DNA from: Candidatus Aminicenantes bacterium UBA2199
GTDB lineage: Bacteria; Acidobacteriota; Aminicenantia; UBA2199
Assembly: GCA_002327965.1 (NCBI GenBank)
Contig: DCVB01000003.1
Coordinates: 1 to 34,222 of the forward strand
Length of the DNA stretch: 34,222 nt
Direction: 5' to 3'
The notes under the pieces were generated by a model, which saw only the letters and a list, made by a program, of their open reading frames with translations, was not told where the DNA came from and did no database searches. Below, piece after piece: positions 1 through 8,190 of the stretch; the stretch's first letter is position 1, and each line of letters opens with the position of its first letter. A program made the translations under genes and the position numbers.

Positions 1-1756
1 CGGCGTTGCCCGCCGCCAGCGAATGCCCCTCCACTTCGCCCGTGACGCCTTTGCCCGTGATGGAGCGGAAGTTTTCGGCCTTGGCCAGCCCGATGCCGCG
101 CACCTGTGCTCCCTGCACGATCGCATCGGCCAGGGGATGCTCGCTGCCACGCTCGAGGCTGGCTGCCAGGCGCAGGATTTCATTTTCGCCGAACCCGGCT
201 TCCGCCTGCACCGCGACCAGCCTGGGCTTGCCTTCGGTCAGCGTACCGGTCTTGTCGACCACCAGCGTGTCGACCTTTTCCATGATCTCCAGCGCCTCGG
301 CGTTCTTGATCAGCACTCCGGCCATGGCTCCCCGCCCCGTTCCCACCATGATGGCGATGGGCGTGGCCAATCCCAGCGCGCAGGGGCAGGCGATGATCAG
401 CACGGCAACGGCATTGACGATGGCATGAGCCAGGCGCGGTTCCGGTCCCCATAGGGACCAGGCAATAAAAGCCGCCACGGCAACGGCCACGACCGCGGGC
501 ACGAAGTAGCCGGAAACGACGTCGGCCAGCTTCTGGATGGGAGCGCGCGATCGTTGCGCCTCGGCCACCATCCTGACGATCTGCGCCAGCAGCGTATCGG
601 CGCCGACTTTTTCCGCCCGCATCAGCAGGCTGCCCGTGCCGTTGACCGTCGCGCCGATCAGTTTCGCCCCCTTCTCCTTGGCCACCGCCATGGGCTCGCC
701 GGTGACCATGGATTCGTCCACGTTGCTGGCACCGTCGATGACCCTGCCATCCACCGGGATTTTTTCTCCGGGCCGCACCCGCAGGATATCGCCGGCCCGG
801 ACATGCTCCAGCGGGATATCCTCCTCGGCCCCATCCTGGCGCTGGATGCGCGCCGTTTTCGGGGCCAGGCCGAGCAGCAGCCGGATGGCCGCATTCGTCC
901 GCGAGCGGGCGCGCAATTCAAGCACCTGCCCCAGCAGCACCAGGGTCGTGATCATCGCCGCGGCTTCAAAGTAGACGTCCACCCTGCCGCCTTTCATCTG
1001 CATGGCGGCAGGAAAAATTCCCGGGAACAGCAGGGCGGCGACGCTGTATGCCCAGGCCACGGAAACGCCCAGTGCGATCAAGGTGAACATGTTGAGGTTC
1101 CGCGTCCGGAGCGATTGCCAGCCGCGGACAAAAAACGGCCAGCCGCCCCACAGGACGACAGGGGTCGCCAACGCGAACCCGATCCATTGCACCATGGTCA
1201 GGGAGAGTCCCGCCGGCAGCCAGGACGGCGCCAGATCGGCGATCATGGCCAGGAGGAACACCGGAAGGGCCAGGACGGCGCTGATCCAGAAGCGGCGGCT
1301 CATGTCCGCGAGCTCTTCATTTTTTTCTTCAACGTCGACCGTGACCGCTTCCAGCGCCATGCCGCATTTCGGGCAATTCCCGGGATGGTCCTGTCTCACT
1401 TCGGGATGCATGGGGCAGGTGTATTCGGTCTTGGACAGGGTCGCCGGTACGCCCGCCGCTTCCAGCGCCATGCCGCATTTCGGGCAATTCCCGGGATGGT
1501 CCTGCCGCACTTCGGGATGCATGGGGCAGGTGCAGGCGCCCGGAGCGGCATGGGAATCCCGGGCGGGGGGGGATTCCCCTTGCAGGTAGCGCTGCGGATG
1601 CTCCCTGAATTTGTTCAGGCAATGCTCGCTGCAGAAATAGTATTGTTCCCCGGCATGGCGGTACTGGAATCTGCTGTCGCCGGCCACGGTCATGTTGCAG
1701 ACGGGGTCCTTGTGTTCATCCTTTCCTTTGGTTGCCTGGCTGTTCATATTTGCCAT
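1..1756 (-). CDS. Heavy-metal (copper-type) P1B ATPase with YHS and duplicated metal-binding domain, 3' end cut by window edge
   Basis: Heavy-metal-exporting P-type ATPase of the inner membrane, probably CopA-like (Cu+ or Cu2+). Translation from the ATG at 1756, preceded by AGGGGGAAC, stays open to the left edge (585 codons seen). In order: a YHS domain (about residues 17-58; Cys20, Cys42 and Cys46); two nearly identical short heavy-metal-binding domains, each with TCPMHPEV and CPKCGMAL (residues 75-99 and 112-136); membrane helices; the actuator segment with VTGEPM; the CPC metal-channel motif inside ACPCALG; and the phosphorylation motif DKTGTLTEG. The nucleotide-binding half has begun when the sequence ends. 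Metal choice is inferred from YHS/HMBD architecture, which is usual in copper ATPases but also seen in Ag or Pb pumps. No regulator such as CsoR or CueR lies beside its 5' end. Confidence 0.93.
   Translation of the reverse strand, partial: MANMNSQATKGKDEHKDPVCNMTVAGDSRFQYRHAGEQYYFCSEHCLNKFREHPQRYLQGESPPARDSHAAPGACTCPMHPEVRQDHPGNCPKCGMALEAAGVPATLSKTEYTCPMHPEVRQDHPGNCPKCGMALEAVTVDVEEKNEELADMSRRFWISAVLALPVFLLAMIADLAPSWLPAGLSLTMVQWIGFALATPVVLWGGWPFFVRGWQSLRTRNLNMFTLIALGVSVAWAYSVAALLFPGIFPAAMQMKGGRVDVYFEAAAMITTLVLLGQVLELRARSRTNAAIRLLLGLAPKTARIQRQDGAEEDIPLEHVRAGDILRVRPGEKIPVDGRVIDGASNVDESMVTGEPMAVAKEKGAKLIGATVNGTGSLLMRAEKVGADTLLAQIVRMVAEAQRSRAPIQKLADVVSGYFVPAVVAVAVAAFIAWSLWGPEPRLAHAIVNAVAVLIIACPCALGLATPIAIMVGTGRGAMAGVLIKNAEALEIMEKVDTLVVDKTGTLTEGKPRLVAVQAEAGFGENEILRLAASLERGSEHPLADAIVQGAQVRGIGLAKAENFRSITGKGVTGEVEGHSLAAGNA
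1347..1532 (-). repeat. Tandem duplication inside the ATPase gene (two 75-bp copies)
   Basis: Positions 1347-1421 and 1458-1532 are the same 75 bp with two differences, offset by 111 bp (37 codons), so the reading frame is kept. Each copy encodes one short metal-binding module with a CPMH and a CPKCG motif. Near identity at third codon positions points to a recent duplication or to gene conversion. Confidence 0.92.
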
Positions 1757-1906
1757 TTGCCGTTCCCCCTCCTGGCCGTTAACGGTTCACTGACAAGTAT
1801 AAAACTAAATCTGTCGCTTTTCAGCACAAAGGGGACGTTACTTGTATTTTGACATTATTCGCCCCAAGATCGGTAAAGAACGGAAGTTTTTTATTTTGCT
1901 TTTTCT

Positions 1907-2545
1907 TCACTCTTTCCTTCCTGTCTTCTGCTCCCAGCCGTCGAGGTGCAGCCGCGCGTCCAGATCCTCCGGTTCGTTCTCGCCGGGATCTTCCTTGGGA
2001 TAGCCGATAGGGATAACGGCCGCGATCTCGAAGCCGGCGGGCACGCCCAGGAATTCCTTCAGGCCCCTGGCGGCATAGGGGGTGTAGGTGCAGCCGTAGA
2101 GCCCCTCGGCGGCCAGTGCCAGCATGATGTTCTCGATGCACATCCAGGCCGATGCCAGGGGGTTCAGCTCGAACAGGGTGCGGCATTCGTCCTGGGGCTT
2201 CATGCGGTAGCACACCAGCAGCAGCTCGGGCGCCTCCAGCATCATGCTCAGCTGCCGAGGCAGCGAGCGGCGGTAGACCTTTTTTAGTTCCGGCTCCTCG
2301 AAGCGGGCGACGAAGCGCTCGATCTCGCCGGGGTCCTTCATATCCCTGGCCTTCAGCCCGTCGAAGACCGCCTTGTCCCGCTTTTCCAGATCGCGAAGCA
2401 GGATGAACTGCCAGCTCTTCAAGTGGGCGTTGCACGGCGCCCGCAGCCCCGCGGCCAGCGCCCGCCGCAGGGCTTCCTCGGGCACCGGCCGGTCCTGGAA
2501 CTCCCTGACCGTCCGCCGCTTCTTCACCGCTTCATAGAATTCCAT
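1907..2545 (-). CDS. Nitroreductase family protein
   Basis: FMN-dependent oxidoreductase of the nitroreductase fold, 212 residues, which is typical. The N-terminus has the family signature of a basic helix followed by RRTVREFQDRPVP and a later APCNAHLKSWQF stretch that would contact FMN; the C-terminal part has the GIxxxGYPKE-like element (PIGYPKEDPGENEPED). The substrate cannot be predicted. I chose the ATG at 2545 because GGAGAAGGAG sits seven bases upstream; an in-frame ATG at 2566 would add seven residues but lacks a ribosome site. It stands alone, with 165 bp to the next upstream gene. Confidence 0.85.
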   Translation of the reverse strand: MEFYEAVKKRRTVREFQDRPVPEEALRRALAAGLRAPCNAHLKSWQFILLRDLEKRDKAVFDGLKARDMKDPGEIERFVARFEEPELKKVYRRSLPRQLSMMLEAPELLLVCYRMKPQDECRTLFELNPLASAWMCIENIMLALAAEGLYGCTYTPYAARGLKEFLGVPAGFEIAAVIPIGYPKEDPGENEPEDLDARLHLDGWEQKTGRKE

Positions 2546-2570
2546 GACTTGCTCCTTCTCCACCATTTTG

Positions 2571-2602
2571 CCAAAGCCACAACGTCAAGCAGCAACCCCG
2601 AT
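2571..2602 (-). repeat. R2 repeat, degenerate copy
   Basis: On the minus strand this reads TGCTTGACGTTGTGGCTTTGG, closely matching the R2 family seen at 3284, 4282 and 10268-10341. It lies just upstream of the nitroreductase gene. Confidence 0.5.
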
Positions 2603-2705
2603 TTTTCGCATTGTCAGTTCCGTTGCTCCTCCGAACCCCCCTTCTTGACCGGCCTTGAATAATTTCATGATGTTTCCCTTACACTCTTGATTCTGCCGGC
2701 ATGAT

Positions 2706-3140
2706 TCACCCTTCGGCGCGGGCCTTGAGCGCCCGCAGCGAGGCGGCCAGCGTTTTCGACAGGAATCCCGGAGCGAACAGCTTCAGCAGGCGGGGAAACC
2801 AGCCCGCCATCGATTCCCGGGTGACCACGCGCGTGCCGCCGCCGGCTGCTGGCTCGAGCAGCCACAGGTGCGACGCCTTCGTTCCCGGCGACCTGCCGGT
2901 CCAGCCGATGCGCTTTTGCGGCTCCAGCTCACGGATGGCGGAGACGATGGGCAGGCCGTTGGCCTTCCAGCGGAAGACACTCCCGACCGCGAGCCCGCCC
3001 TCGAGCTTCGCCGTGGACACGCCGGGCCGCCACTCGCTCCAGCGCTCGATCCCGGTCAGCTCGGACCATACTTTTTCCGGCGGGGCGCCGACCTCGATCT
3101 CTTCCTGCGCGCTCAGTATTGCCTTGGCATCGATATCCAT
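2706..3140 (-). CDS. SRPBCC / START-like domain protein (polyketide cyclase/dehydrase-like)
   Basis: 144-residue single-domain protein with the helix-grip pattern of the SRPBCC superfamily. It opens with a strand and EIEVGAPPEKVW (residues 14-25), then the ERWSEWRPGV turn, a central GSVFRWKANG strand, a GTRVVTRESM strand and a long C-terminal amphipathic helix. Members bind hydrophobic ligands in the cytoplasm; the ligand here is unknown. The start is supported by GGAAGGAG six bases upstream. It is not obviously in an operon, since repeats lie on its 5' side and a 160-bp gap on its 3' side. Confidence 0.82.
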   Translation of the reverse strand: MDIDAKAILSAQEEIEVGAPPEKVWSELTGIERWSEWRPGVSTAKLEGGLAVGSVFRWKANGLPIVSAIRELEPQKRIGWTGRSPGTKASHLWLLEPAAGGGTRVVTRESMAGWFPRLLKLFAPGFLSKTLAASLRALKARAEG

Positions 3141-3164
3141 GATGTCTCCTTCCGGACATGCGTG

Positions 3165-3264
3165 GTGTCAGGACTGTCGTTATCGCCTTGCCCCATGCCG
3201 ACAACGCAGGAAAGACTCCAATACGATTGGAGATCTCATTTTGCCATAATGCAGGACCTGACAC
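3165..3264. repeat. R1 inverted pair (palindromic element)
   Basis: The left arm (3165-3187) and the right arm (3243-3264, CATAATGCAGGACCTGACAC) are imperfect reverse complements over 22 bases with about six mismatches. The right arm is a close match to the R1 consensus ATAATGCAAGACCTGAC found throughout 3-18 kb. Confidence 0.65.
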
Positions 3265-3283
3265 AATTTCCCCTCGTCTCTAT

Positions 3284-3303
3284 AAAGTCACAAAGTCAAG
3301 CAC
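3284..3303 (+). repeat. R2 repeat copy
   Basis: AAAGTCACAAAGTCAAGCAC matches the R2 core. It lies between the SIMPL gene 3' end and the R1 pair. Confidence 0.75.
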
Positions 3304-3377
3304 TGATAATCATATAGAAGACCCCATTCCCCAATTCCCTCCTCTTCATGGTCCAGACTCCCCTTGTAACATAAAGA

Positions 3378-4100
3378 CTATTTCAACTCGAAGGAGACCG
3401 TGACGCTGGCGCGGATGGAGATCTTGCCCAGGGCGATGGTTCCCGGGGCTTCGCTGCCCCCCGGGACTTCCTGGATGACGTTCTGGGTCATCGACTGGCG
3501 GTTGCCCCCCCAGCCCGACCAGCCCCCGTAGCCCTCGTTGATCTGGGTGGCCGCCCCGATGCTCCGGCCCAGCACGGCCGCCATCATTTCGGCCTTCTCC
3601 CGCGCCGCCTTCAGGGCCAGTTCCCGGGCCTGTTCCCGGAATTTCTTGAACTTGGTCACCTGGAAATGGATGCCGTCGATCTTCTCGATCCCGGCCTCCA
3701 GGAGTTTCTCCACCAGCGCCTCGAGCTTGCCGGGGTCGGCGATGGTCACGGCCATGGTGTTGGACACGAAATAGCCGAGGAAGTTCCGTTTCTGATAGTC
3801 GTCCTTGTAGCGGGGCTCTATGGCGAGATAGTCGGTCTGGACGTCCTTGTTGGCAACGCCGAGCTTCCTGATGGCGGCGAGCGCCCGGTTCATGACATCA
3901 TTGTTTTTTTTCTTGGCTATGGCGATGCTGTTGTCCCAGGTCTCGATCCCGAAGTTGATCGTGACCTTGTCGGGCTCGGCATGAACGACCGCCTCCCCGT
4001 TCACCGTGATCCGGTGCTTTTCATCCAGCCCGGCCGCCCGGCCAGCGACCGCGCAGGAAACGATCAGGACGCAAGTTGCCGCCAATAGTTTCGCTTTCAT
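3378..4100 (-). CDS. Secreted SIMPL (DUF541) domain protein
   Basis: 240-residue envelope protein. It begins with a Sec signal peptide (MKAKLLAATCVLIVSCAVA, cleavage near AGRAAG), followed by a SIMPL/DUF541 domain: the strand HRITVNGEAVVHAEPDKVTI, then DNSIAIAKKKNNDVM, YLAIEPRY and a repeated helix with ALKAAREKAEMMAAVLG. The family is periplasmic or surface-exposed and its biochemical role is unsettled. The ATG at 4100 follows GGAGGGCACG; a longer ORF to 4169 has no ribosome site and would bury the signal peptide. Confidence 0.88.
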   Translation of the reverse strand: MKAKLLAATCVLIVSCAVAGRAAGLDEKHRITVNGEAVVHAEPDKVTINFGIETWDNSIAIAKKKNNDVMNRALAAIRKLGVANKDVQTDYLAIEPRYKDDYQKRNFLGYFVSNTMAVTIADPGKLEALVEKLLEAGIEKIDGIHFQVTKFKKFREQARELALKAAREKAEMMAAVLGRSIGAATQINEGYGGWSGWGGNRQSMTQNVIQEVPGGSEAPGTIALGKISIRASVTVSFELK

Positions 4101-4190
4101 CGTGCCCTCCTTCAAGATCACTCCGACATGATAAACCATTCCCCCGCCCTCACCAACACCGCGGAACAACCTTGGGGACGGAACGGAACA

Positions 4191-4253
4191 CGGGATCTTG
4201 CAATCGTGCTTTTCGAAGTCTTAAAAATCACATTTCAGGACCAACCCCAAATG
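4191..4253. repeat. R1 inverted pair, degenerate
   Basis: 4191-4209 (CGGGATCTTGCAATCGTGC) resembles reversed R1 and 4228-4249 (CACATTTCAGGACCAACCCC) resembles forward R1. Both arms are worn, but the arrangement matches the better pairs at 5799, 8005 and 11150. Confidence 0.4.
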
Positions 4254-4281
4254 TCCCCCTGATTCGCTCTGCCGCGACAAT

Positions 4282-4311
4282 GTCACAAAGTCAAGCACCG
4301 TTTCCAATTCC
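4282..4311 (+). repeat. R2 repeat copy abutting a stop codon
   Basis: GTCACAAAGTCAAGCACCGT is followed by TTCCAATTCC. It lies directly 3' of the stop of the 4313-4753 gene, in the sense orientation of that transcript (GGTGCTTGACTTTGTGAC). Confidence 0.8.
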
Positions 4312-4312
4312 C

Positions 4313-4753
4313 TCAATCGCTTTTTCGGCCAAGCCGGCCCAAGACCGCTCCAAAGCCCAGGAAGCCCCCCAGGGTGTAGATGTGCCAAAACAGCCGGTCG
4401 CGGGTCGCGACCGCCGCCATCCCATCATAGACCAGTGGATGGGAGATGGCCCAGAGCGAAATGAGCAGCCAGAGAACGAAGGCAAAAGCGAGCCCGCGCA
4501 ATACGCCTCTTGCCGGCAGCCCGGCCTGGACCCTGGCGTAGATGAAGGTGAACAGGAGCCCGAAGAGCCAGCCGATGAGGATCTTTGTCCATAGAAAATA
4601 CAAAGCGTTCATCTGGCCCGCCTCGAACTTGCCCGCCGGCGCCATCTGCCTCCCGTAGACGAGAAAGGCGGCGACCCCACCGGTGATGAGCAGGGCAAGA
4701 CCCATTGCCAGCCCGGCGGCGGTCCCGACGATCAAGATTTTCCTGAAATTCAT
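4313..4753 (-). CDS. Small integral membrane protein, unknown function
   Basis: 146 residues with about four hydrophobic helices: ILIVGTAAGLAMGLALLITG near the N-terminus, ILIGWLFGLLFTFIYA in the middle, GLAFAFVLWLLISLWAIS, and a last helix around YTLGGFLGFGAVLG. I do not recognise the family. The ATG at 4753 follows AAAGGAG with a six-base spacer; an ATG 30 bases upstream lacks a ribosome site. The gene ends two bases from an R2 repeat. Confidence 0.75.
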   Translation of the reverse strand: MNFRKILIVGTAAGLAMGLALLITGGVAAFLVYGRQMAPAGKFEAGQMNALYFLWTKILIGWLFGLLFTFIYARVQAGLPARGVLRGLAFAFVLWLLISLWAISHPLVYDGMAAVATRDRLFWHIYTLGGFLGFGAVLGRLGRKSD

Positions 4754-4839
4754 TTTTTTCTCCTTTACGACCAAGGGGGACACCTTCTAATGGGCGCCCC
4801 CATGGCTCTTTCCGTCAAAGGCTTATCCTGAGTCGAGAG

Positions 4840-5766
4840 TTAAAATCCCAATCCCAGTCCGATCTTCATGCTGTAAAATGAGGGTTTTATTTTCAGGGGC
4901 CCCAGGTTCAAACGTTCCTGAACGGTTGCTATCCACTCCCGATCCTCTGAAGCGGAATTGAGATCGCTGATCAACTTGATTTCCGATGATCCCGTGAAAC
5001 TATGGTAATACCTGAATGCGGCATAAAGAAACACATGCCGTCCCAGGGAAACATTCAATTCCTCGCCGATATTTGCACCCAGTGTGGTCGTGGCCGGGAT
5101 CGAAAAGTCGAAACCATATGGAATGGAAACAAAAATAAAATGCTCGAAGCTGTGATAGATATATCCAATCGGTTCAGCCTTCCCGGAATATAAAAAAAGC
5201 GAGACCCCTCCGGAAATATCCAGATTGATCCGCCAGTCCAAGGGGAAACGGGCCAGTATATTCAAACTGAAGGTCTTTTGTCTCAAATGCCCTTCCGTGT
5301 CCTTCATGGCGAACCATTCGTTCCTGTTGATGATGGCTGGCTGATAATCCGGGTATGGTTTAAAGGAAAATCGCAGTTTGCTCTGCGCGAAATTGTCTGT
5401 TCCCCACAGCTGGGAATCGTGGAAATCCCCCAGAAATTGAATGCCGATCCTTTCGCCAATAAAGGTATTCGCTTTAAATTCCACTCCCAAGGCGTTTTTA
5501 CCCTTGATGTTCACATGCTGGTTGACCAATGAATCCAGGTCCGTCACTGTATAGTTGTAAACTTGCGGGGAATAATCGTGGTAATACGTCGTATCCAACA
5601 GAGAAAAGCTGCCACTCAGGGCCGCCGCGAACTCCCAGCGATGCCAACGCCGATCTCCCCGCGAAGAAGCAAGACCAACCGCGCTCAATACGACAATGAA
5701 AAATGCAAGGAAGCAGGCACTTCCCAGCCTCCGGCCACTGATTGCATCGGTTTTGTTGATTTTCAT
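4840..5766 (-). CDS. Predicted outer-membrane beta-barrel protein
   Basis: 308 residues. A basic N-terminus and a hydrophobic signal segment (ACFLAFFIVVLSAVGLASS, about residues 18-36) are followed by many alternating aromatic/polar strands separated by polar turns, for example NALGVEFKANTFIGERIGI and HVFLYAAFRYYHSF. The chain ends GLGLGF, a terminal aromatic residue as expected for BamA-dependent barrels. The family is not recognised; location is inferred from composition and the C-terminal signature. The start at 5766 follows AGGGGAAGAA. A longer ORF to 5961 would place the signal peptide internally. The gene has a lower GC feel than its neighbours. Confidence 0.75.
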   Translation of the reverse strand: MKINKTDAISGRRLGSACFLAFFIVVLSAVGLASSRGDRRWHRWEFAAALSGSFSLLDTTYYHDYSPQVYNYTVTDLDSLVNQHVNIKGKNALGVEFKANTFIGERIGIQFLGDFHDSQLWGTDNFAQSKLRFSFKPYPDYQPAIINRNEWFAMKDTEGHLRQKTFSLNILARFPLDWRINLDISGGVSLFLYSGKAEPIGYIYHSFEHFIFVSIPYGFDFSIPATTTLGANIGEELNVSLGRHVFLYAAFRYYHSFTGSSEIKLISDLNSASEDREWIATVQERLNLGPLKIKPSFYSMKIGLGLGF

Positions 5767-5798
5767 TTCTTCCCCTTCCCGTCCCCGCTGCTGGAAAT

Positions 5799-5881
5799 GG
5801 GGATCAAGTCTTGAATTATCAGGTCGTTTATTGACCTTTTTCACAACATACCTGTCATTAAAAGATCTGGCCCTAATTTCC
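5799..5881. repeat. R1 inverted pair upstream of the beta-barrel gene
   Basis: 5799-5820 (GGGGATCAAGTCTTGAATTA) is a reversed R1-like arm; 5854-5881 (GTCATTAAAAGATCTGGCCC then TAATTTCC) is a forward arm sharing its tail with the copy at 3243. The rest of 5767-6010 holds nothing else I can identify. Confidence 0.5.
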
Positions 5882-6010
5882 CCTGCTTTTTCGAACCGCG
5901 CGAAGCAAATCGGGGCCGTACTGTTATTCCGCGCATTTTCCCATCCTACGCTTTTATTCAATATAAAATATCATGAATGTCTAAATAGACCTGACCTCGG
6001 AAGCCCCCCC

Positions 6011-6952
6011 CTACGGTTTCTGGATATCTTCACCGCGCTTGGGCCGGAAAGCATCGAGGATCCCGGCATCGACCCAGTAGATATCCCCGTTGCCGTTCAC
6101 GCGACGGTGGAAGAACAGGAATTTTCCGTCGGGCGAGACGCTGGCCGCGAATTCGGTCTTCGTGGCGTTGATCGCTTGCCCCATGTTCCGCGCGCGAGTC
6201 CAAACCCCGTCCGCCTTGCGGAAACTGATGAAGAGCTCCGGCTGGCCCATGCCCGTTACCTGGGCGTCCATGATCAGATAGCTTTCATCGGGGGCGATGA
6301 AGGGGTGGGCTGGCCGGATGGCGTTGACCTCGCCGGGCAGCATCTCCATCGCCTCATAGCCTTGCGCCGCCCGCCGGGCGCGGAAGACTCCCCGCTGGCC
6401 GGCGAAGATTCCGGCAAAGTAGATCGCGCCGTTCGCCGCCTCCGAGACCATCATGCAATACCTGCGGTTGGCGGGGGCCCGCTGGCGCTGCGGATCCGGA
6501 TCGCCCCAGCCCGTTTCTCCTTTCTCCGTCACCCAGAGATCTCCGTCCAGCGCCGCATCCGCAGGTTCGGGGCGCTCGGAATAGAAATAGAGCCGGCGGC
6601 CGTCAGGCGAGACGACCGGGAGGAATTCGAAGACGTCGCGGGAGAAGGAGGCGGGCTCCGGGCGGCTCCACCCCTTATCGCTCATTTGCGTCCGCACGAT
6701 CCGGTTGTCCGCGCCCTCGTACGTGGCGCGCCGGGTGAAGAAGCACTCCCTGCCGTCGGGGGAAAACGCAATGCCGAATTCGAATTGCTCCGTCGAGATG
6801 AACCCCGGGGCGAACACCTCCGGGACCATTCGCGGCGCCTTCAGCCCGAAATAGGGCGCAGGCGGAGCGACGAACTCTTCCTCCGCGCCGACAAACCAGA
6901 AGACGGACGCCATCGCCACGGCCAGCAGAACGATGCGGAATCCTCTTTTCAT
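6011..6952 (-). CDS. Secreted PD40 (WD40-like beta-propeller) protein
   Basis: 313-residue exported protein with a signal peptide (MKRGFRIVLLAVAMASVFWFV). The rest is TolB-like PD40 propeller blades, shown by FSPDGRECFFTRR (about residue 66), VSPDGRRLYFYSE, APDESYLIMDA and VSPDGKFLFFHRR, ending in a GDIYWVDAGI signature. Such proteins are periplasmic or surface-exposed and probably bind peptide or glycan; no enzyme domain is present. It is a clear paralogue of the protein at 8191-9102. The ATG at 6952 lies nine bases after GGATAAG; a GTG six bases upstream is an alternative. Confidence 0.85.
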   Translation of the reverse strand: MKRGFRIVLLAVAMASVFWFVGAEEEFVAPPAPYFGLKAPRMVPEVFAPGFISTEQFEFGIAFSPDGRECFFTRRATYEGADNRIVRTQMSDKGWSRPEPASFSRDVFEFLPVVSPDGRRLYFYSERPEPADAALDGDLWVTEKGETGWGDPDPQRQRAPANRRYCMMVSEAANGAIYFAGIFAGQRGVFRARRAAQGYEAMEMLPGEVNAIRPAHPFIAPDESYLIMDAQVTGMGQPELFISFRKADGVWTRARNMGQAINATKTEFAASVSPDGKFLFFHRRVNGNGDIYWVDAGILDAFRPKRGEDIQKP

Positions 6953-7000
6953 GTTCACCTTATCCTTGATCTGGTTCTCATTACTGCGAATAGAATCGGG

Positions 7001-7022
7001 AAACGGTCCGTCCCCAACAGCC
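7001..7022 (+). repeat. R3 repeat copy
   Basis: AAACGGTCCGTCCCCAACAG lies immediately after the stop of the 7025-7438 gene. The R3 core GGTCCGTCCCCAA recurs near 8157, 10203 and 12645. Confidence 0.65.
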
Positions 7023-7024
7023 CT

Positions 7025-7438
7025 TTACTGACTTGGTTCTTTAGCAAATACATATGAAAAAGGTATTGCAATCAGATCTCCGATGATGAACGTTACAAAG
7101 ATGATCGCCATGGGCAGCGCATAAGTCGGGAAATGGCCGCTGACACAGAGAGGCAGGGCGACGCCGATGAACCATACGGACTTGTAGAAAAGCTGCAGCA
7201 AAAGAAGCGGCACAAATTTGAGAGGAGAGCGCAGTCCCAATATGGCCAGCAGCCCGCTTGCCACATAAATGCTGCCGACAACCCCGAAAGCCGTTGGTTC
7301 TGCAACCGGCCATGGCAACTTCGTTCTGATCATTTCGGGCATGACGATGATTCCCAAGCCAAGAAATCCCGACAAAACAATCGTGTAAACATACATTCCC
7401 TTAAGCCAGCCCCAGCGGATCTTGATTTCTTCAGACAT
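7025..7438 (-). CDS. Small integral membrane protein, unknown function
   Basis: 137 residues with about four transmembrane helices: YTIVLSGFLGLGIIVMP, FGVVGSIYVASGLLAILGL, LLLLQLFYKSVWFIGVALPL and ALPMAIIFVTFIIGDLIAIP. The family is not recognised. GGAAGGAGGGTGAAA immediately precedes the ATG at 7438, which is preferred over a start at 7456. It sits between a PD40 gene and a truncated SDR gene, all in the same direction. Confidence 0.78.
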   Translation of the reverse strand: MSEEIKIRWGWLKGMYVYTIVLSGFLGLGIIVMPEMIRTKLPWPVAEPTAFGVVGSIYVASGLLAILGLRSPLKFVPLLLLQLFYKSVWFIGVALPLCVSGHFPTYALPMAIIFVTFIIGDLIAIPFSYVFAKEPSQ

Positions 7439-7521
7439 TTTCACCCTCCTTCCCAAGAATTTTTGGGCGGACCGCTAATTCGCGTGTCCATTTACGCCCA
7501 GTTTATTTGATTTATTTATTT

Positions 7522-7544
7522 GTCATAATGCAAGACCTGACCCC
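7522..7544 (+). repeat. R1 single copy at the break of an SDR gene
   Basis: Near-consensus R1: GTCATAATGCAAGACCTGAC followed by CCC. Unlike other gaps, no inverted partner is visible. Read on the minus strand it supplies the last codons and the TGA of the truncated SDR gene. Confidence 0.85.
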
Positions 7545-7978
7545 AGCCCAGACGATGGGGCCTCGGAGGAAAGCAACTCGTCGGCCAAGCTCGACACCCC
7601 GATGAAGTGGCCTTTTCCGTTCCTCGCCATAGGCGGGATCACTGCCGCCGCCGTTTTTACCATGCCGGTCAGGTTGACGTCAATGATCCGCGCTTCGCCG
7701 CTCATGTCCAGGGGATCCAGCAGCTCGCCGATCCCCGCGAAGTAGACGCACAGATCCGGCGGCCCGACCGTCATCACCTCATTCAGCAATTCGCCGTATC
7801 GGCTATGGCTGACGTCGGCAACCTTATGGCAATAAGCCGCGTCCCGGATCGGCGACTCGCTCCTTGAAACCCCGATGACATCCCAGCCCGCCGCCAGCAG
7901 TCTCCGGGTTGTCGCCAGGCCCATGCCGTCGGAATTCCCCACCAGCATGGCCCGACCACGCAGCGATTGCTTTTTCAT
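7523..7978 (-). pseudogene. Short-chain dehydrogenase/reductase, truncated before the catalytic Tyr-x3-Lys
   Basis: The 151-codon ORF begins with a good Rossmann nucleotide-binding region (AMLVGNSDGMGLATTRRLLA), followed by VSRSE, a DVSHSRYGEL turn, CVYFAGIGELL (the NAG position), DVNLTGMV and the strand GKGHFIGVSSLAD that carries the catalytic Ser. Family members are about 230-260 residues and the Tyr-x3-Lys pair should follow within some 15 residues. Here the frame enters an R1 repeat after LLSSEAPS and stops at 7523. No C-terminal half is found downstream. It is therefore almost certainly inactive as an oxidoreductase. The start at 7978 follows GGGATAAGGCAATC. Confidence 0.85.
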
Positions 7979-8004
7979 GATTGCCTTATCCCTGGGGGAA
8001 ACTC

Positions 8005-8067
8005 GGGGTCAGGTTTTTCAAACATACTCCTATAATTTTTAAAAGTCATATTGCAGGAACTGATCCC
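8005..8067. repeat. R1 inverted pair upstream of the truncated SDR gene
   Basis: 8005-8030 (GGGGTCAGGTTTTTCAAAC at its start) is the reversed arm and 8045-8067 (GTCATATTGCAGGAACTGAT then CCC) the forward arm, separated by an AT-rich centre. Confidence 0.6.
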
Positions 8068-8156
8068 GTATGTGCGTCCCCAAGGGCACCCCATGCCATC
8101 TTGTCAAGTGAATCTTGGCTGTCTCATCTATTCAAGCAAACGGGCAAATACACGGA

Positions 8157-8177
8157 TTAACGGTCCGTTCCTGATGG
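8157..8177 (+). repeat. R3 repeat copy
   Basis: TTAACGGTCCGTTCCTGATG lies 14 bases beyond the stop of the PD40 gene at 8191. It matches TTAACGGTCCGTCCCCAATG at 12645. Confidence 0.6.
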
Positions 8178-8190
8178 CTTTTTGGCGAGG

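Noticed and set aside
2614..2690. 27-codon minus-strand ORF (MKLFKAGQEG...) after the START-like gene
   Set aside because: Weak ribosome site, no conserved features, and it ends inside a degenerate R2 repeat.
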